NCBI RefSeq assembly: GCF_958295425.1
Contig: NC_081154.1
Coordinates: 806,001-870,000 of the forward strand
Direction: 5' to 3'
Source of the DNA: Solea solea
Taxonomy: Eukaryota > Chordata > Actinopteri > Pleuronectiformes > Soleidae
DNA: 64,000 nt
Below are positions 25,201 to 35,801 of the stretch, one piece after another. Position numbers and translations under genes: made by a program. Position 1 is the first letter of the stretch. Each line of letters opens with the position of its first letter. The notes beneath the pieces were generated by a model. That model searched no databases, was not told where the DNA came from, and worked only from the letters and a program-made list of their open reading frames with translations.

Positions 25201-28200
25201 GACCATGACCTTTAGCCGTGAATAAAGAGTGAACGTTTGTGCCACATTTTAAATACTTCCTTCAGATATTATTGAGGTATCACAAGGAAAAACATATATA
25301 TATTGCCATGGCCACAGTGACCATAACCTGAGATCTTTGGTCACCCAAATTCTAAACAATTCATTCTTGAGTCCAAGTGAACATTTGGGCCAAATTTGAT
25401 GGGATTCACTCAAGATACTCGGGGGATATGAAGTCAAAAAATACATTTCTGAGGGAACAAGTGACCATTACCGTAGATCTTTGGTCACCCAAAGACAATG
25501 AATCCTTGAGTCCAAGTGAATGTTTTTACCAAATTTAAAAAGGATTCCCTGATAGTGAATCTAAGACGTCACAGTCACACGAGTTAAAGTGTGATTTCTG
25601 AGGTCAAGGTGATCTGGACTTTTAAATTTTAACTCTTGACAAAAACCCAAATCACCCTCAAGTCCAAGTGACCATTTGGACCAAATTTGGATTTTAGAGG
25701 TCGCAGGGTTCTCGCTCTTTGGTCAGCCAATTCAAATCGATTCACTCTCGTGTGCAAAAGTGAATATTTCAGCCAAATTTGTGCAGAAGTTCCACAAGAC
25801 AAAAATGTTCTCGAAATTTGTCAAAGAAAAACCTCCATACTCACATGTGAGGGTTTTGGAAGGAGGGAGGCGTTGGATGGAGCGGCAGCCTGGAGGTGGG
25901 TTTTACTGGCGGGTTGGCAAAGTTCAACTTCAGCGCTTTGCGTTTCCCTGACAGAGTGAAGACAGAAACAGATCCAGATCCACACAACATGCACCAGACG
26001 ACACTGTGGCTTCGACCAGCTGAATGCGGGCAGGAGACACAATAATCTGAGTAACATCTGACCTGAGTTAAGATGAGCCTTGAGATACTTAGCTGTTTAT
26101 TGTAAGTGTTGTTCTATGAGGTATTGACACATATTTTAATCAGTGCTCAATAAAAGTCGTTTAATAAAAAAATAAAAAAAGATTTTTTCAATGGACTTTG
26201 GTTGGGTTTACAATCTGACTGGAATGTCAAATGCCAAGATAAAGTAAACATTGTCTTTTGGGGGTAACATTTGCTCTATGTCAGTACCTCTTACAACCAC
26301 ACTGCAATTATCACTTTAACTAAAGAAATTCATGCCACAAAATTGTGATATGACTATTTCATACAAAGACTGACCTGGTTAATCTCAACCTCTTCTCATG
26401 ATAAGGAGAATGAACAAAATGCATTTTGATCACAAGCAAAGTGCCCACATGTACGAGGATCCCCAATACTCAGACACTGCACCAGTTCTTTCAGCTTAAA
26501 ATCCTGTATTTTGTCACATATTTATATTTTGCGACTGAGCCAAAGCAAAAAACCAAAAGAAAGAGCTCATTGCAGGCTGAAGATATTAGGAATCCCAGTC
26601 CAGAACAGTTCCCCTCGAGAACTCCTTTTAAAAAATAAGCAATAAAACCAGAACAAAATCCTGATGGATATCAAAAATACCCAACACTTAACACAGCACT
26701 TTCAGATTCAGATTTTGGTTTCAAATGTTGTAAAACTGCACTGCAGCTAAAGCCGAGTTCAAACTACACAACTTTCAGAATCATGGAATGGGGAATGGGC
26801 CGAGGTAGCTTGAGTTGCATGGATCAAATTTCCAGCGGGACGGAAAACAAATCTGCAAAACATCGGGGAGGCATCGGCAAGCCTCTATAGATGCGTCTCG
26901 GAATATTTAACACCAGGCATGGGACAGTATAAAAGTTAGGGGTGTACGATATTATCAGTCTTGGCCAATATTGGCTTAAATATGCGTGTCTGATTTCGGC
27001 AAACAAGCCAACATCCAACGATATGTCCAATGACAGTAGGCCAAATAGGCAACTCTCTATTCCAACTATTTTATTTATTCTTTACACGATGAAGTAAATG
27101 TATATCTACATCTGCTGCAAAAGGAGTATGAAAAATATTATGTTACTTTCACTGCAGAAGAGGCTAAACCATCTCTGTATCAGTATTGGTATCTGTATTG
27201 ACTGATAAAAGTCCAATATCATGCACCCCAAATGAGAATGTCCTATCAAAAATAAAAATTGCGACGCACAAATTGCGAATAAATTCTTAAAATGTCTCGA
27301 AAACTCACTTATTGTTACAGTTTGGTCCAATTGTCACAAACAGGTCACAACGTTCTGAAATGACTGGCAAGAATAAGGCGCCCCCTTGTGGCACACGGAC
27401 TGCATGTTCGGGAGCTGGACAGCATTTTTAAGTCTCTCACATGATTTTGTCCCATTCACCATTATCACAATAAGGGAAATTCACCATAACAAGTTATTGT
27501 GAGTGCTTTTAATCGCAATTTTGGCAAAACTCCAATACTGTCCCATCAAGTTCACATATTTTGACGATCATGTTCCACTCAAGAAATGAGGAAATTCTTT
27601 AATGATTGGAAAACCCTGTAGTGTGAACAAGGCTTAAATAGTTTTCAAACGTGGCTTCAGTAAAAGAAAGTGCTGTGTTAAAGTGTTTGGCTTCTCGTTG
27701 CCGTGCCCATGTTCAACCAGCTCTTCAGTGCAAACAGATCCCTCAACATTTTAAGCCCCAGTGCAAAGGAACCTCTCTCTCTTTCTCTGTCTGAGCCATA
27801 ACTGCATTTGTGACAGTTCATAGCAGTGGACAGTGGACAGACTCCCCCCACAACTACCAAAGCACCACACAGGCTGCTTCAGTAGTTTACAGTGGTTCCA
27901 CTTCGTCTGGAGTTGAGCGACAGAACAGATCGGTTTATAAAAAGGCGACAGTAACAGGACTGTTGGAAAGGAAACCACTTTAGACTACTGAGGTCAGGTG
28001 AACCCACACAAAGTAGAGGTCAGTGTGCACCGTGTGCAAGGCTAGTGCTTACTTTGGGGCACTCCAGACAGGCTTATCTGAAACCCTGAAGTAAAGAAAA
28101 GACATTTTACTACATTTTCTCAGGGCTGAAATACTTGCGAGTGAGTGGGGCATTCGTAAGCAAGTGACATCCCATTACGAGTCAATGCTGCAAGTGGAAT

Positions 28201-31200
28201 ATATACTAAAAAAAGAGGTCTTATCCACATGGAAACTGGACTTTTTAAAAGGTTTTTCTGTAAACTTGGCATCATTTCGAGACACTAAATAAACAAAAAA
28301 TTGAGATGACATGGAGACAAAGAGGGCAAAATAAAGTTACGTATTAATAAGTGTGGCATTTTGAGATTTCTTTGGGACACGTTTTCCAAAAATACCCTTT
28401 AAGGGTTACCAAAACATCACAAAAACAGAATAATGTTAGATTGTAAACAAAATAAATTTGAGAACATCATCATTTTTGGAGTTTTGGAGAACATTTCCCA
28501 ATAGTTTCAATATTTTGATGGACCAAGTGGTACCTCGGGAACATAATCAACAATGTAAATAATCCTTAGTTGCAGCCTTGGTGTCCCCACTGGCAGAAAT
28601 ATTTTGACTATTTTGATATTTTGAGTGTGTTCCTGAGTGACTCATACTGCTGCATGTCTCAAACTGCTTTGATTGGGCACAACCACACATCTAAAAACCT
28701 GAACAGTCACTTTAGAAGTGGCTTTGGTAGGTTACTCTTGCAGTAACGTGTGCTTCTTTTGACTATCGTTGTGCTGCATGAGTGGTTATCTGTCTACAAC
28801 ACACCAGTGGCATTCTGAAACAGTCAAAGGAAAACACTCCCTGGTGGAGCTGCTTGAAACAGGGTCTGCCAACTGTGTCTATGCCATGTCATTCTAAAAT
28901 GGAGGGTATAGATTTATAAACATGCACGTGTGGGTAAATTAACATTTAAATAAGAAAAAGAAGAAAAGGAAACTAGTTTTTTTTTTTTTTTTTTAACAAG
29001 AACCAAAAAAGACCAACATGAGAGGGTGGAAAGGGAACATTTCAAGGAATGACCCAGGCAAACACACAACATAACAAATAATAAATAACCTTTAACAGCA
29101 GAGTGTGAATTAATACCTGTTTCATTCTGACATCTCCAGCAGGTGTTGGTTTCTGTAAGGTTTAGATAAAACAGTTGATACTACACATCTGCCACAGGGA
29201 AAAACAAAAATAAACAACAACCACTGACTGGACACAAGGCTGCACTGCTCCTAATTAGCTCCCGGACGCTAACAGTCAATCAAATCAATGGCAATGGCTG
29301 CTGTTCATTATCCAGCAGCTAACAGGACACATAACACATTCGCTATCGGACATGACCCCTTCTTAACCCAGTGATATTTGGACAGTAAATCACAACAAGT
29401 CACACGCTAATGTAATGAGTAATGCTGCTAATTAAATCCCACACTCACCAACAACAACATAGTCATCTGGAACTATGGTTTTTCCTCAGTTTATAATCAT
29501 TATTATGGAAATAATAACCAATATTAATAGTCATTTTGATGTAGGAATGTAACTGTATTGTCAATTTCACAATATTTTTGTTAACAAAAAAAGTACATTG
29601 TGGACCTGTAATGGTACGGAAGGAAAGGTCTTTACATCAGTCTATACAACAAAAATGGACAATGCTAGCAATAGAAGCAACAGAGAAGATAAGAGGATAA
29701 ATATCGGAATGAGAAACTGAGATTTTCAAAATGTAAAGTTTTTAAAAAAGAAAACACTTTACTTACTACTTATCTACTTATTTTTAGCACTTTAAACTTC
29801 AAGCCTAAACTACAATGTATATTATTACAGGATTGTGCTCTGTTCCTTGAAAGTAAAACTGAAAACTTCCTGTTTTACATTGTTTAGTAAATTGTTATTC
29901 ATTTGACTTTTATTTGAGTTAAAAAGCGATAAATATCGTACTGTGGACTTGTAACCAAGTTATTATCATATCATGGAATCTCAATATCGTCACATCCTTG
30001 TAAAAAATAATGAGAAATAAAACATTTAGGCCAGGCTTCATGTCCGACAATGGATCTAGAGTGTGTACTCGACAAGCAAGCCGCCATCAGACAACATTCT
30101 CACCTGCTTAGCTTGAAAATAAACATGTTTCATCACCTAAATAAGCGGCAGACAATTATTTTAAGTTCATATTTGTTGTTTCATAAACACCAGTGCGTTT
30201 GTTTTAGGGCTAAGGGGCCATGAAACATCAAGAAACTAACGTAACCTACATAGTACAGGCGCTAATGACACTCAACGGCGACAATAACAGCATTTGTACA
30301 CGATTATTAACATATTGAATGTAATAATTATTGATATAATTGCTCTAATTGTGTGTATTTATCAGCTACAGACAGCGGTGAATGAAAACGATGACCTGGC
30401 TAAAGGAGGGAGAGACACTTTCCAATGTAGGCCGTGACAATGCTAACAGCAGCAGCCTGGGGTAATAACATCGATACATATACATTTATCACGTTTTTAC
30501 TTAGATTACGTGACATTATTGGTTTTATTAAAGCGTCTTTTATTAACCATGACACACTTAAAAGGAGAGAACACTCCACTGAGGCCCGTGTTCGCTCAGT
30601 CGCTTCAGTGCACCGCTGCTAACCTGCTACTTCAAGCTAGGTAAAGAGAAGTGACGCCAGCGCGGGAAACTGCTCACTCCACGTTTCAAAATAAAAGTAT
30701 AGCTTTAGCTGACACATAGATTTTTTATCGACCTTTTTCATTTTTTAACTGAAAAGTCAATTGAACAACAACGCATTTGTATGATTTTTGGTATTTGAGT
30801 ACACACATGCCTTACAGTCGAATTACAAGCTCAAAGCTTACTTTGTTAAATCTTTTAAACCAGACACAATTTTTAAAAAATGAGAAAAATTGGATATTCA
30901 TCAAGAATAAGAGCAGCAATCAATAAAAAAATGCACATATTGTCACCACTTTACAATCAATATGGTGTATTGGTTCACTTACAAGTATTTCTATTTGTTG
31001 CTACAGTTGCATCAGTCATTAATTATTCAATAACATATGTAACTTAATGAAAAAGTAAAAAAAAAAAATATTGTGTGATTTATTTAAGAACTTCCACTTA
31101 CTATTATGGACTTTCCCATAAGTTAAAAAGGAGATTTATTATTAAAATTATGGACTGTTTCTAAAGCTGCGTTAGTATTTTCATGAGCTTATGTGTTAAC

Positions 31201-31594
31201 TACATGTCAACATTCTAATGCATTTATTTATTTTTAAATTTAACAAATAAAAAACATGTTCTCGTTTGGGGTAAGCTAATGCTTTTATTTTGACAGTTCG
31301 GACCGGAAAAGGCTAACTCACAGCGTCCGCCTTGACTGCGTGTGGAGCCGCTGCCTGTGGTGGAAGCTACAAGCTACAAGCTACATTTCCCCTACTTTTA
31401 ACTCCAGAGTCTCCGGTAGAAGCGTTGATATAAACACGAGAGAGCCGAGAGGATAGAAGCGGGACTGTCGGTCGCTCACCCTGCATGCTGCTGCTCTGCG
31501 TCTGCTGGTGGAACTGGTGCGACGTGGATCCGACGATGCAGCCGGAGCTGGAGCTGCTGCTGTTAGAGTTACTGTCCGGACTGGGAGTCGCCAT
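20891..31594 (-). CDS. map2k4: Dual-specificity MAP kinase kinase 4 (MKK4), complete
   Basis: Cytosolic/nuclear kinase that phosphorylates JNK and p38. Exons in transcript order (high to low): 31594-31480, 25947-25845, 25096-24922, 24826-24707, 24390-24271, 24160-24109, 24008-23881, 23514-23437, 22643-22495, 21902-21857, 21004-20891 (stop 20893-20891). They sum to 1200 nt, 399 residues. Visible: Ser-rich N-terminus; the MAPK-docking motif KRKALKLNF at 40-48; glycine loop GRGAYGSV about 109-116; ATP lysine K131 (MAVK); IIHRD with D229; DFG at 247-249; activation loop SIAKT with S257 and T261; APE-equivalent APE at the 23881/23514 junction; and the C-terminal docking helix region [18 protein letters not shown]. 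Residue numbers match those I recall for human MKK4. The frame stays open upstream of M1 but I see no in-frame ATG there; a (GA)n tract lies at 31672-31703. The exon 4 donor is unusual (GAG|GTCCGA). Convergent with myocd. Confidence 0.97.
21005..21856 (-). other. map2k4 last intron
   Basis: Intron between KYRELL and [12 protein letters not shown]-rich, with an ATT/TTA-rich microsatellite-like patch near 21586-21645. No other feature recognised. Confidence 0.5.
21903..22494 (-). other. map2k4 intron with a CAG16 (transcript CUG16) repeat
   Basis: Intron between the exons ending FVNL and starting LTKDESKRP. It contains the pure trinucleotide tract at 22236-22283 listed separately. The flanking sequence is moderately GC-rich and open on the minus strand as a poly-Ala frame; this is an artefact of the repeat. 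Confidence 0.6.
22236..22283. repeat. Pure (CAG)16 microsatellite
   Basis: Sixteen uninterrupted CAG units on the plus strand, hence CUG in the map2k4 pre-mRNA. Intronic. Confidence 0.98.
22644..23436 (-). other. map2k4 intron with SINE insertion
   Basis: Intron between WSLGITL and [11 protein letters not shown]. It contains the reverse-oriented SINE described separately at about 22785-22918; the rest is AT-rich unique-looking sequence. Confidence 0.5.
22785..22918 (-). mobile_element. tRNA-derived SINE with teleost GTCGCTTTGGATAAAAGCG-type tail
   Basis: On the plus strand it starts TCATTTAGCAGACGCTTTTA then TCCAAAGCGACT, the reverse complement of the tail shared with the copy at 32125-32262. 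The tRNA-like promoter part is at the right end, with a degraded B box (GGAGTCGAACTTGCGACC, reverse strand). Same family as the 32 kb copy but opposite orientation. Confidence 0.8.
23515..23880 (-). other. map2k4 intron
   Basis: Short intron between the activation-loop exon and the PERIDPS exon. Nothing notable recognised. Confidence 0.5.
25097..25844 (-). other. map2k4 intron with tandemly repeated dispersed element
   Basis: Almost the whole intron (about 25180-25800) is made of degenerate repeated phrases: GTGACCAT(A/T)ACC, GATCTTTGGTCACCCAAA, CTTGAGTCCAAGTGAACATT, GGNCCAAATTTG and GATTCACTC. The phrases recur about every 100-130 bp, four to five times. I recall a similar dispersed repeat in many teleost genomes but cannot name it with confidence. 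Confidence 0.7.
26937..27229. mobile_element. MITE-like element with inverted ends GGGGTG
   Basis: The left end reads GGGGTGTACGATATT and the right end AATATCATGCACCCC, a good inverted pair about 290 bp apart. Between them are ATT/GTAT-rich stretches typical of hAT-like MITEs in fish. No clear target-site duplication was found. Confidence 0.55.
28053..28085 (-). CDS. map2k4: map2k4 33-bp cassette exon (11 residues)
   Basis: On the minus strand, TTCAG precedes 33 nt that encode [11 protein letters not shown] and end with a final A before GTAAGC. Phase is 1 at both ends, so inclusion keeps the frame: exon 1 ends ...SSSMQ plus one G, and the next exon supplies GG. The product would be 410 rather than 399 residues. 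Human MAP2K4 is known in 399- and 410-residue forms that differ by an 11-residue insert at this point, which supports a real, conserved cassette exon. The insert falls just before the KRKALKLNF docking motif. Confidence 0.8.
29542..29999. mobile_element. Possible MITE in map2k4 intron 1
   Basis: Left end TAGGAATGTAACTGTATTG and right end CAATATCGTCACATCCTT are imperfect inverted repeats about 455 bp apart. The pattern resembles the fish MITE ends that begin TAGGGGTGTAACGATA. There is no coding content. Confidence 0.4.
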
Positions 31595-31642
31595 TGTTGT
31601 GTTGGATTCCGGCAGCAGCGCTTCAGGCTGCAATGCAGAGGG

Positions 31643-31668
31643 AGGAGGGAGGGAGAGAGGGAGGGACG

Positions 31669-31703
<35 letters not shown>
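31643..31703. repeat. Purine-rich tract ending in (GA)n, map2k4 leader
   Basis: A GGGA/GA-rich block followed by an uninterrupted (GA)n run, located 50-110 bp upstream of the map2k4 start codon. On the transcript strand this is a (CT)n polypyrimidine tract, probably in the 5' UTR or core promoter. Confidence 0.85.
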
Positions 31704-31706
<3 letters not shown>

Positions 31707-32124
31707 GGACACTGCGTCACTTGAACAGCAGCAGCTGCAGCAAACACGGCCACGTCTGTGCCGATGAGGCGTTCAGGGGCCGTCGGAGAAACAGCTTTCG
31801 TGGTCTAACTTACATTCATGTTGTAAATAGTGAATCATATCAGACATACGTTTCACGTTTGTTAACCATATACATCCATAACAACTTTTCCATATCCTAT
31901 GACAAAAAGGCAATTGTTTGTCCGTCATCACTTGTTTATAGCTTAATTCGATGTTTAATATAATTTCATATATTAATAATAATTAATAACATTCGTATCG
32001 CAGGGTCTACATAAAAGCTTTTATTTTTCTTTGAGTTTCAAACTATCATCACTGGTTAAACTCAATGATTTACAGGAATTCATTATCTATTTTGTTTGAT
32101 AAAATACTCAATACTCAATACTCA

Positions 32125-32262
32125 GGGTGGAGTGGCTTAGTGGTTAAGACCAGTACCCTGTGTGCGAAACACATCATGGTCGCAAGCTCGATTCCACCAC
32201 TGGCTGATTGTACTCAATTCCATTGTAAGTCGCTTTGGATAAAAGCGTCTGCTAAATGACAT
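32125..32262 (+). mobile_element. tRNA-derived SINE, forward copy
   Basis: Has an A-box-like GGAGTGGCTTAGTGGTTAAG and a B-box-like AAGCTCGATTCCACC, then GTAAGTCGCTTTGGATAAAA followed by GCGTCTGCTAAATGACATG. Such tails end many teleost tRNA-SINEs. Same family as the inverted copy at 22785-22918. Confidence 0.85.
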
Positions 32263-33503
32263 GACATGTCAAATGTTGGAAGATGAATATAAAAAAAAAG
32301 ATCAATACTGATTAAATGTGTGAAGTTATATAGCAAAAATGTGAAGTTGACTTCTGTTACAGAATGCAAAATTACTACAGAAACTTAATACTATGTATTA
32401 AGTTACTTGTAATCACTTCCGAATCCTTAACACAAGAACATTGTGAGATATTTCAACTGCTTCTTGAGGAAAAACGGACATTTCTTTACTTCATTCCAAA
32501 TAGAAAACCTGTATTTACTACATTCCCATGTTCCCTGAATGCAGCACACGAAGCCAGATAGCACAATAATTAAGCCAAGCAGGAAAAAGTCTTACAGGGT
32601 TTTTGTTTTTATTTTCTGTTTTGTGTAATTAATCACATTTAACAACATAATGCAGATTTCAAACTTCTAGCTACATCATGTCATTTTTTTGCAACATGAA
32701 AACTCAGAAAAATTCACTGTCTCAGTAAAATAAATATTCATCTTTGATCAGAAACCCCTGAAACAACCCTGTACAGACACAGGAAAAAATCTAAGTAAAA
32801 TCTCATTAAAAAAAGTGCAATAAAATGTTTTTGAGGTATTTATATTGTATTTGCTGAAATAATATATATATAATATATTTGTATGTTTTTATAACGCCAC
32901 CATCTTTTTTTTTCTTAAAAAATATATTTAAAGCAGTACAATCTATAATAAATAAGTATTTTCTGACATTTCTCACAGATTTATGATGTTTTCTAAAGGA
33001 CGTCGGTCTCCTGTACCTTGTCTTCACTACTGCAGATAAACAAAAATATGATTGTTTTTTTTAAATTCCACTCAGTTAGGAACACAAACTGCCCGGCCAG
33101 CAGGAGGCGATTGTCAGAAACTGCCCCTCCATATCTGCTGATTCATCCTGGACCTAAAAGCTATTATTTCTGACAGATTTATTCACAATTTCAACAAGAT
33201 TAGTTTCATTAAATGTGCGTGTAAGAAATCTACGTTTTTTTTCGGTGACGAGAGGAAAAACGCAGTAGAAAAGATTTCATGTTTTGCGTAATTTGTAGTA
33301 TTCACAACCGTCTGATGCTAAATTGTATCTCATCACACTTGAACTTTAACCAGAAACTTCACAAAGAGGAGGTCCTTTCTTCTCATGAAGTTATTAGTTT
33401 GTGTGTTGGTGAAAAAAAAGGCCCCACCCCCCTCACAAAATGTGATAAAAGCCGAGGAAAGGAATGCTAAATGTAGCAACGGACAGTCGTAAATGATCGA
33501 GTG

Positions 33504-35801
33504 TCACTGTGGAAACGGAAACACTCGATCCTCGACCCGGCCACTCCCCTTCAGCACCATCCGGTCCTTGTAGACGGAGACCGTGGCGTGGGCGTCACTG
33601 TCGGGCGGCGTCTCGATCACGCCCTCCATGGTCAGGTGGTGCACCCCCGTGTGCTCGTCGCGGCAGTATCCGCCGTCGTGGTCGTGTCCCGCCATGAAAC
33701 ACACCACGCAGCGGTGGGAGCGGATGACGGCGAGGAGCTCGTCGAAGTTCCACGCCAGACACATGGCGTCGGCGGAGAAGGGGTGGACGGGGAGGTGACC
33801 TGGGGAGGGAGTGGAACAAAAAAAAAAATCTATTCTAATTCTATTGGATTTTAGGTCACCTGACCTTTAACCCTCTTACGCTGTGTTCACACCAAACACA
33901 AATATTTGTTACACAGACTTTGAGAATAAAGTCATACATTTACAAGATTAAAGTCGTAAATGTACGAGAATAAAGTTTAACCCTGCGGTGGACCAATTAC
34001 AGCTATTTCCCCCTCCACAAAAGCAGCAATTTCCTCCAAGTCCGCCCGATTCTTTCGGCAGAAAAGATGCATTTTCTTCCACATTCTTTTTAAAGTCCTG
34101 ATACTTATTACTTTTGTTTGTAAAACCTATTCTAAAGTACAATTCCACGAAATGCTCCACGGCCCTCGTTTTAACAACTCTCCTCTTCTAAAACAACAGG
34201 TTAGAATTTTTTTTATTCCGACTTTGTTCTTGAAGTCTGTGAAATGTTTTTTTTCCTCAATGTGGTCCTAATACTCCATCGTAGTATTTTGATTTCGATC
34301 AAATTACAATTAATTGTTCAGCCCTACCACTGGATGTTTGAGTGAAAAGAGAAAGAAATGCCCACAAAAAGTTTCAAACGTGAATCTTACTGCTCAAAAA
34401 ATGCGTCTTTGAGAGGATATAAAGAATGGAGCGAGAAATGATCTCTGTCAAAAACACAACGGCAGGACAATGCCTGAAATCTAGCCACTGTAGCAGGAAA
34501 CTAGCAGAAGTTCTTTTAATTGGAACACTTAAAAACTCAATTCAGAAATTCCAACTTCTGATTACAAATGGAATGGCCCCCCCACCCCAAGTTTACGACC
34601 TCAGTGGGTGTTCTAGTTTGAACTTCCTGCTTGTGAGGGAGAATTTATAACCTCAGAGTATAATAATTAAAACAGATCAGAAAACGCCTTAAGGAGCTAA
34701 TTATGACATTTACTTCAATATTCACACACTGGATTTAAAAGATGAAGGACAAACACATAATCTGCTCAGTTCACACGCCACAAACTAAAAGAAAACATCT
34801 TTTCTTTCACTTACTTATGAGAGTGACTCTTTCTCGTTTGTCGTCAGCTGACGTCAGGACAGATTGGAGCCAGTCCAACTGTTTCGTACTGAAGCCTCCG
34901 TTGAACATTGTAAACCTCTGCTTTCCATGTGCTGAAACAACAAAATGATATAACCTTTTAATTATTATTATTATTATTATAATAATAACAAAGAAATTAT
35001 AAAATGGATTCATTAAGAGTGGGGAAATCTCAAAACGCCAATGCTGCGGTCATCTTTTCATAAAATACAATTTCTTTCCTTTCCTTTTTGTAGTGTAGCA
35101 ACATTACAGCGCCACATAAAGGCCTGGCATATGTACTACAGCATTTAGCATCGACATTCTGTCAAAACCCCTGGACCTCAAATTGCCTGTAAACGCCTCT
35201 GGTCATGGCTGTAAGTGAGCGGTGTTGTACCTGGGGGACAGTTGAGGTCTTCGTTATCGTTGTGCTGTAGGATCAGACTCATGGCTCTCTTGTACTCCTC
35301 ACTGTCCTTCTCTCTCCCCAGCACACTCACATCATACGCGTCCAGAACCACGAACCTGAACCCGGGGACCGGGCTGAAGTGGTAGGCGTAGATGTCGGAG
35401 CAGCAGGCGGCGGCCGGGTCTCCGCTCATGGGTCGCGTGTTTAGCTTTGACAGGAGCAGCGAGCTCCGGCTGAAGTTATAAAACTCGTGGTTCCCCCACA
35501 CATGGTGGACCACCAGCTCGGGGCTGGAGCCGAACTCTCTCAGCACCGTGTCCAGAGCTCGCTGCGAGGCGCCGTGTCTCTTGTTGACGCCGTCGACGAT
35601 GTCCCCCAGCTGGAGGACGAAGTCGGGCTTCACCGCCGCCTCGGACCAACTTTCCCGGGCGCGTGCCAGCAGTTGGAGGCTGCTCCGGTAGTAGCGCTTA
35701 CTCGTCCGGCTGTAGTTGTATCCGTCGTCGACGTCAGCATACTGGATGTCGGCTACAACACCGAAGCTAAACAGCGGCTGTGTTTGAGCGCCGTCCTCCA
35801 T
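33504..35801 (-). CDS. adprm: Manganese-dependent ADP-ribose/CDP-alcohol diphosphatase
   Basis: Metallophosphoesterase that hydrolyses ADP-ribose and CDP-alcohols in a Mn-dependent way (family knowledge). Exons in transcript order: 35801-35231, 34931-34815, 33799-33504 (stop 33506-33504); phases join correctly to give 327 residues, close to the human length of about 342. Metal-site motifs are visible: GVVADIQYAD (D18, Q20), LQLGDIVDG (66-71), WGNHEFYNFSR (103-106), LISHLP (junction of exons 2 and 3) and AGHDHDGGY (267-273). The start chosen, MEDGAQTQPL, has A at -3 and G at +4. An in-frame upstream ATG at 35876-35874 would add 25 residues (see findings). Human ADPRM is also near MAP2K4 on 17p. 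Confidence 0.95.
33800..34814 (-). other. adprm intron 2
   Basis: AT-rich intron. GCTGTGTTCACACCAAACAC near 33880 and TTCAGCCCTACC near 34318 resemble ends of dispersed DNA elements, but no full element could be delimited. Nothing else recognised. Confidence 0.4.

Larger units (their letters stand above)
25948..31479 (-). other. map2k4 intron 1 (5.5 kb)
   Basis: The first intron carries a 33-bp cassette exon at 28053-28085 (separate entry), a possible 36-bp cassette at 29117-29152, MITE-like elements near 26937-27229 and 29542-29999, and a T-rich tract near 28978-28994. No other coding signal recognised. Phase is 1 on both sides. Confidence 0.6.
31595..33503. other. Spacer between adprm 3' end and map2k4 start
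   Basis: Contains the map2k4 5' leader and probable promoter at the left (GA-rich 31643-31703, then a CAG-rich, CpG-containing stretch to about 31800), the SINE at 32125-32262, and AT-rich sequence up to the adprm stop. The adprm 3' UTR should lie at the right end. No other gene recognised. Confidence 0.5.

Noticed and set aside
31595..31753. N-terminal extension of MKK4 upstream of MATPSPD
   Set aside because: The frame is open but has no ATG (the apparent start at 31753 is GTG) and runs through a (CT)n tract giving Ser-Leu repeats.
32125..32262. Functional tRNA gene
   Set aside because: A and B boxes are present but the cloverleaf is not intact, and the sequence continues into a SINE tail.
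33501..33854. Plus-strand frames opposite adprm exon 3
   Set aside because: Shadow of the GC-rich adprm exon, which has clear metallophosphoesterase motifs on the minus strand.
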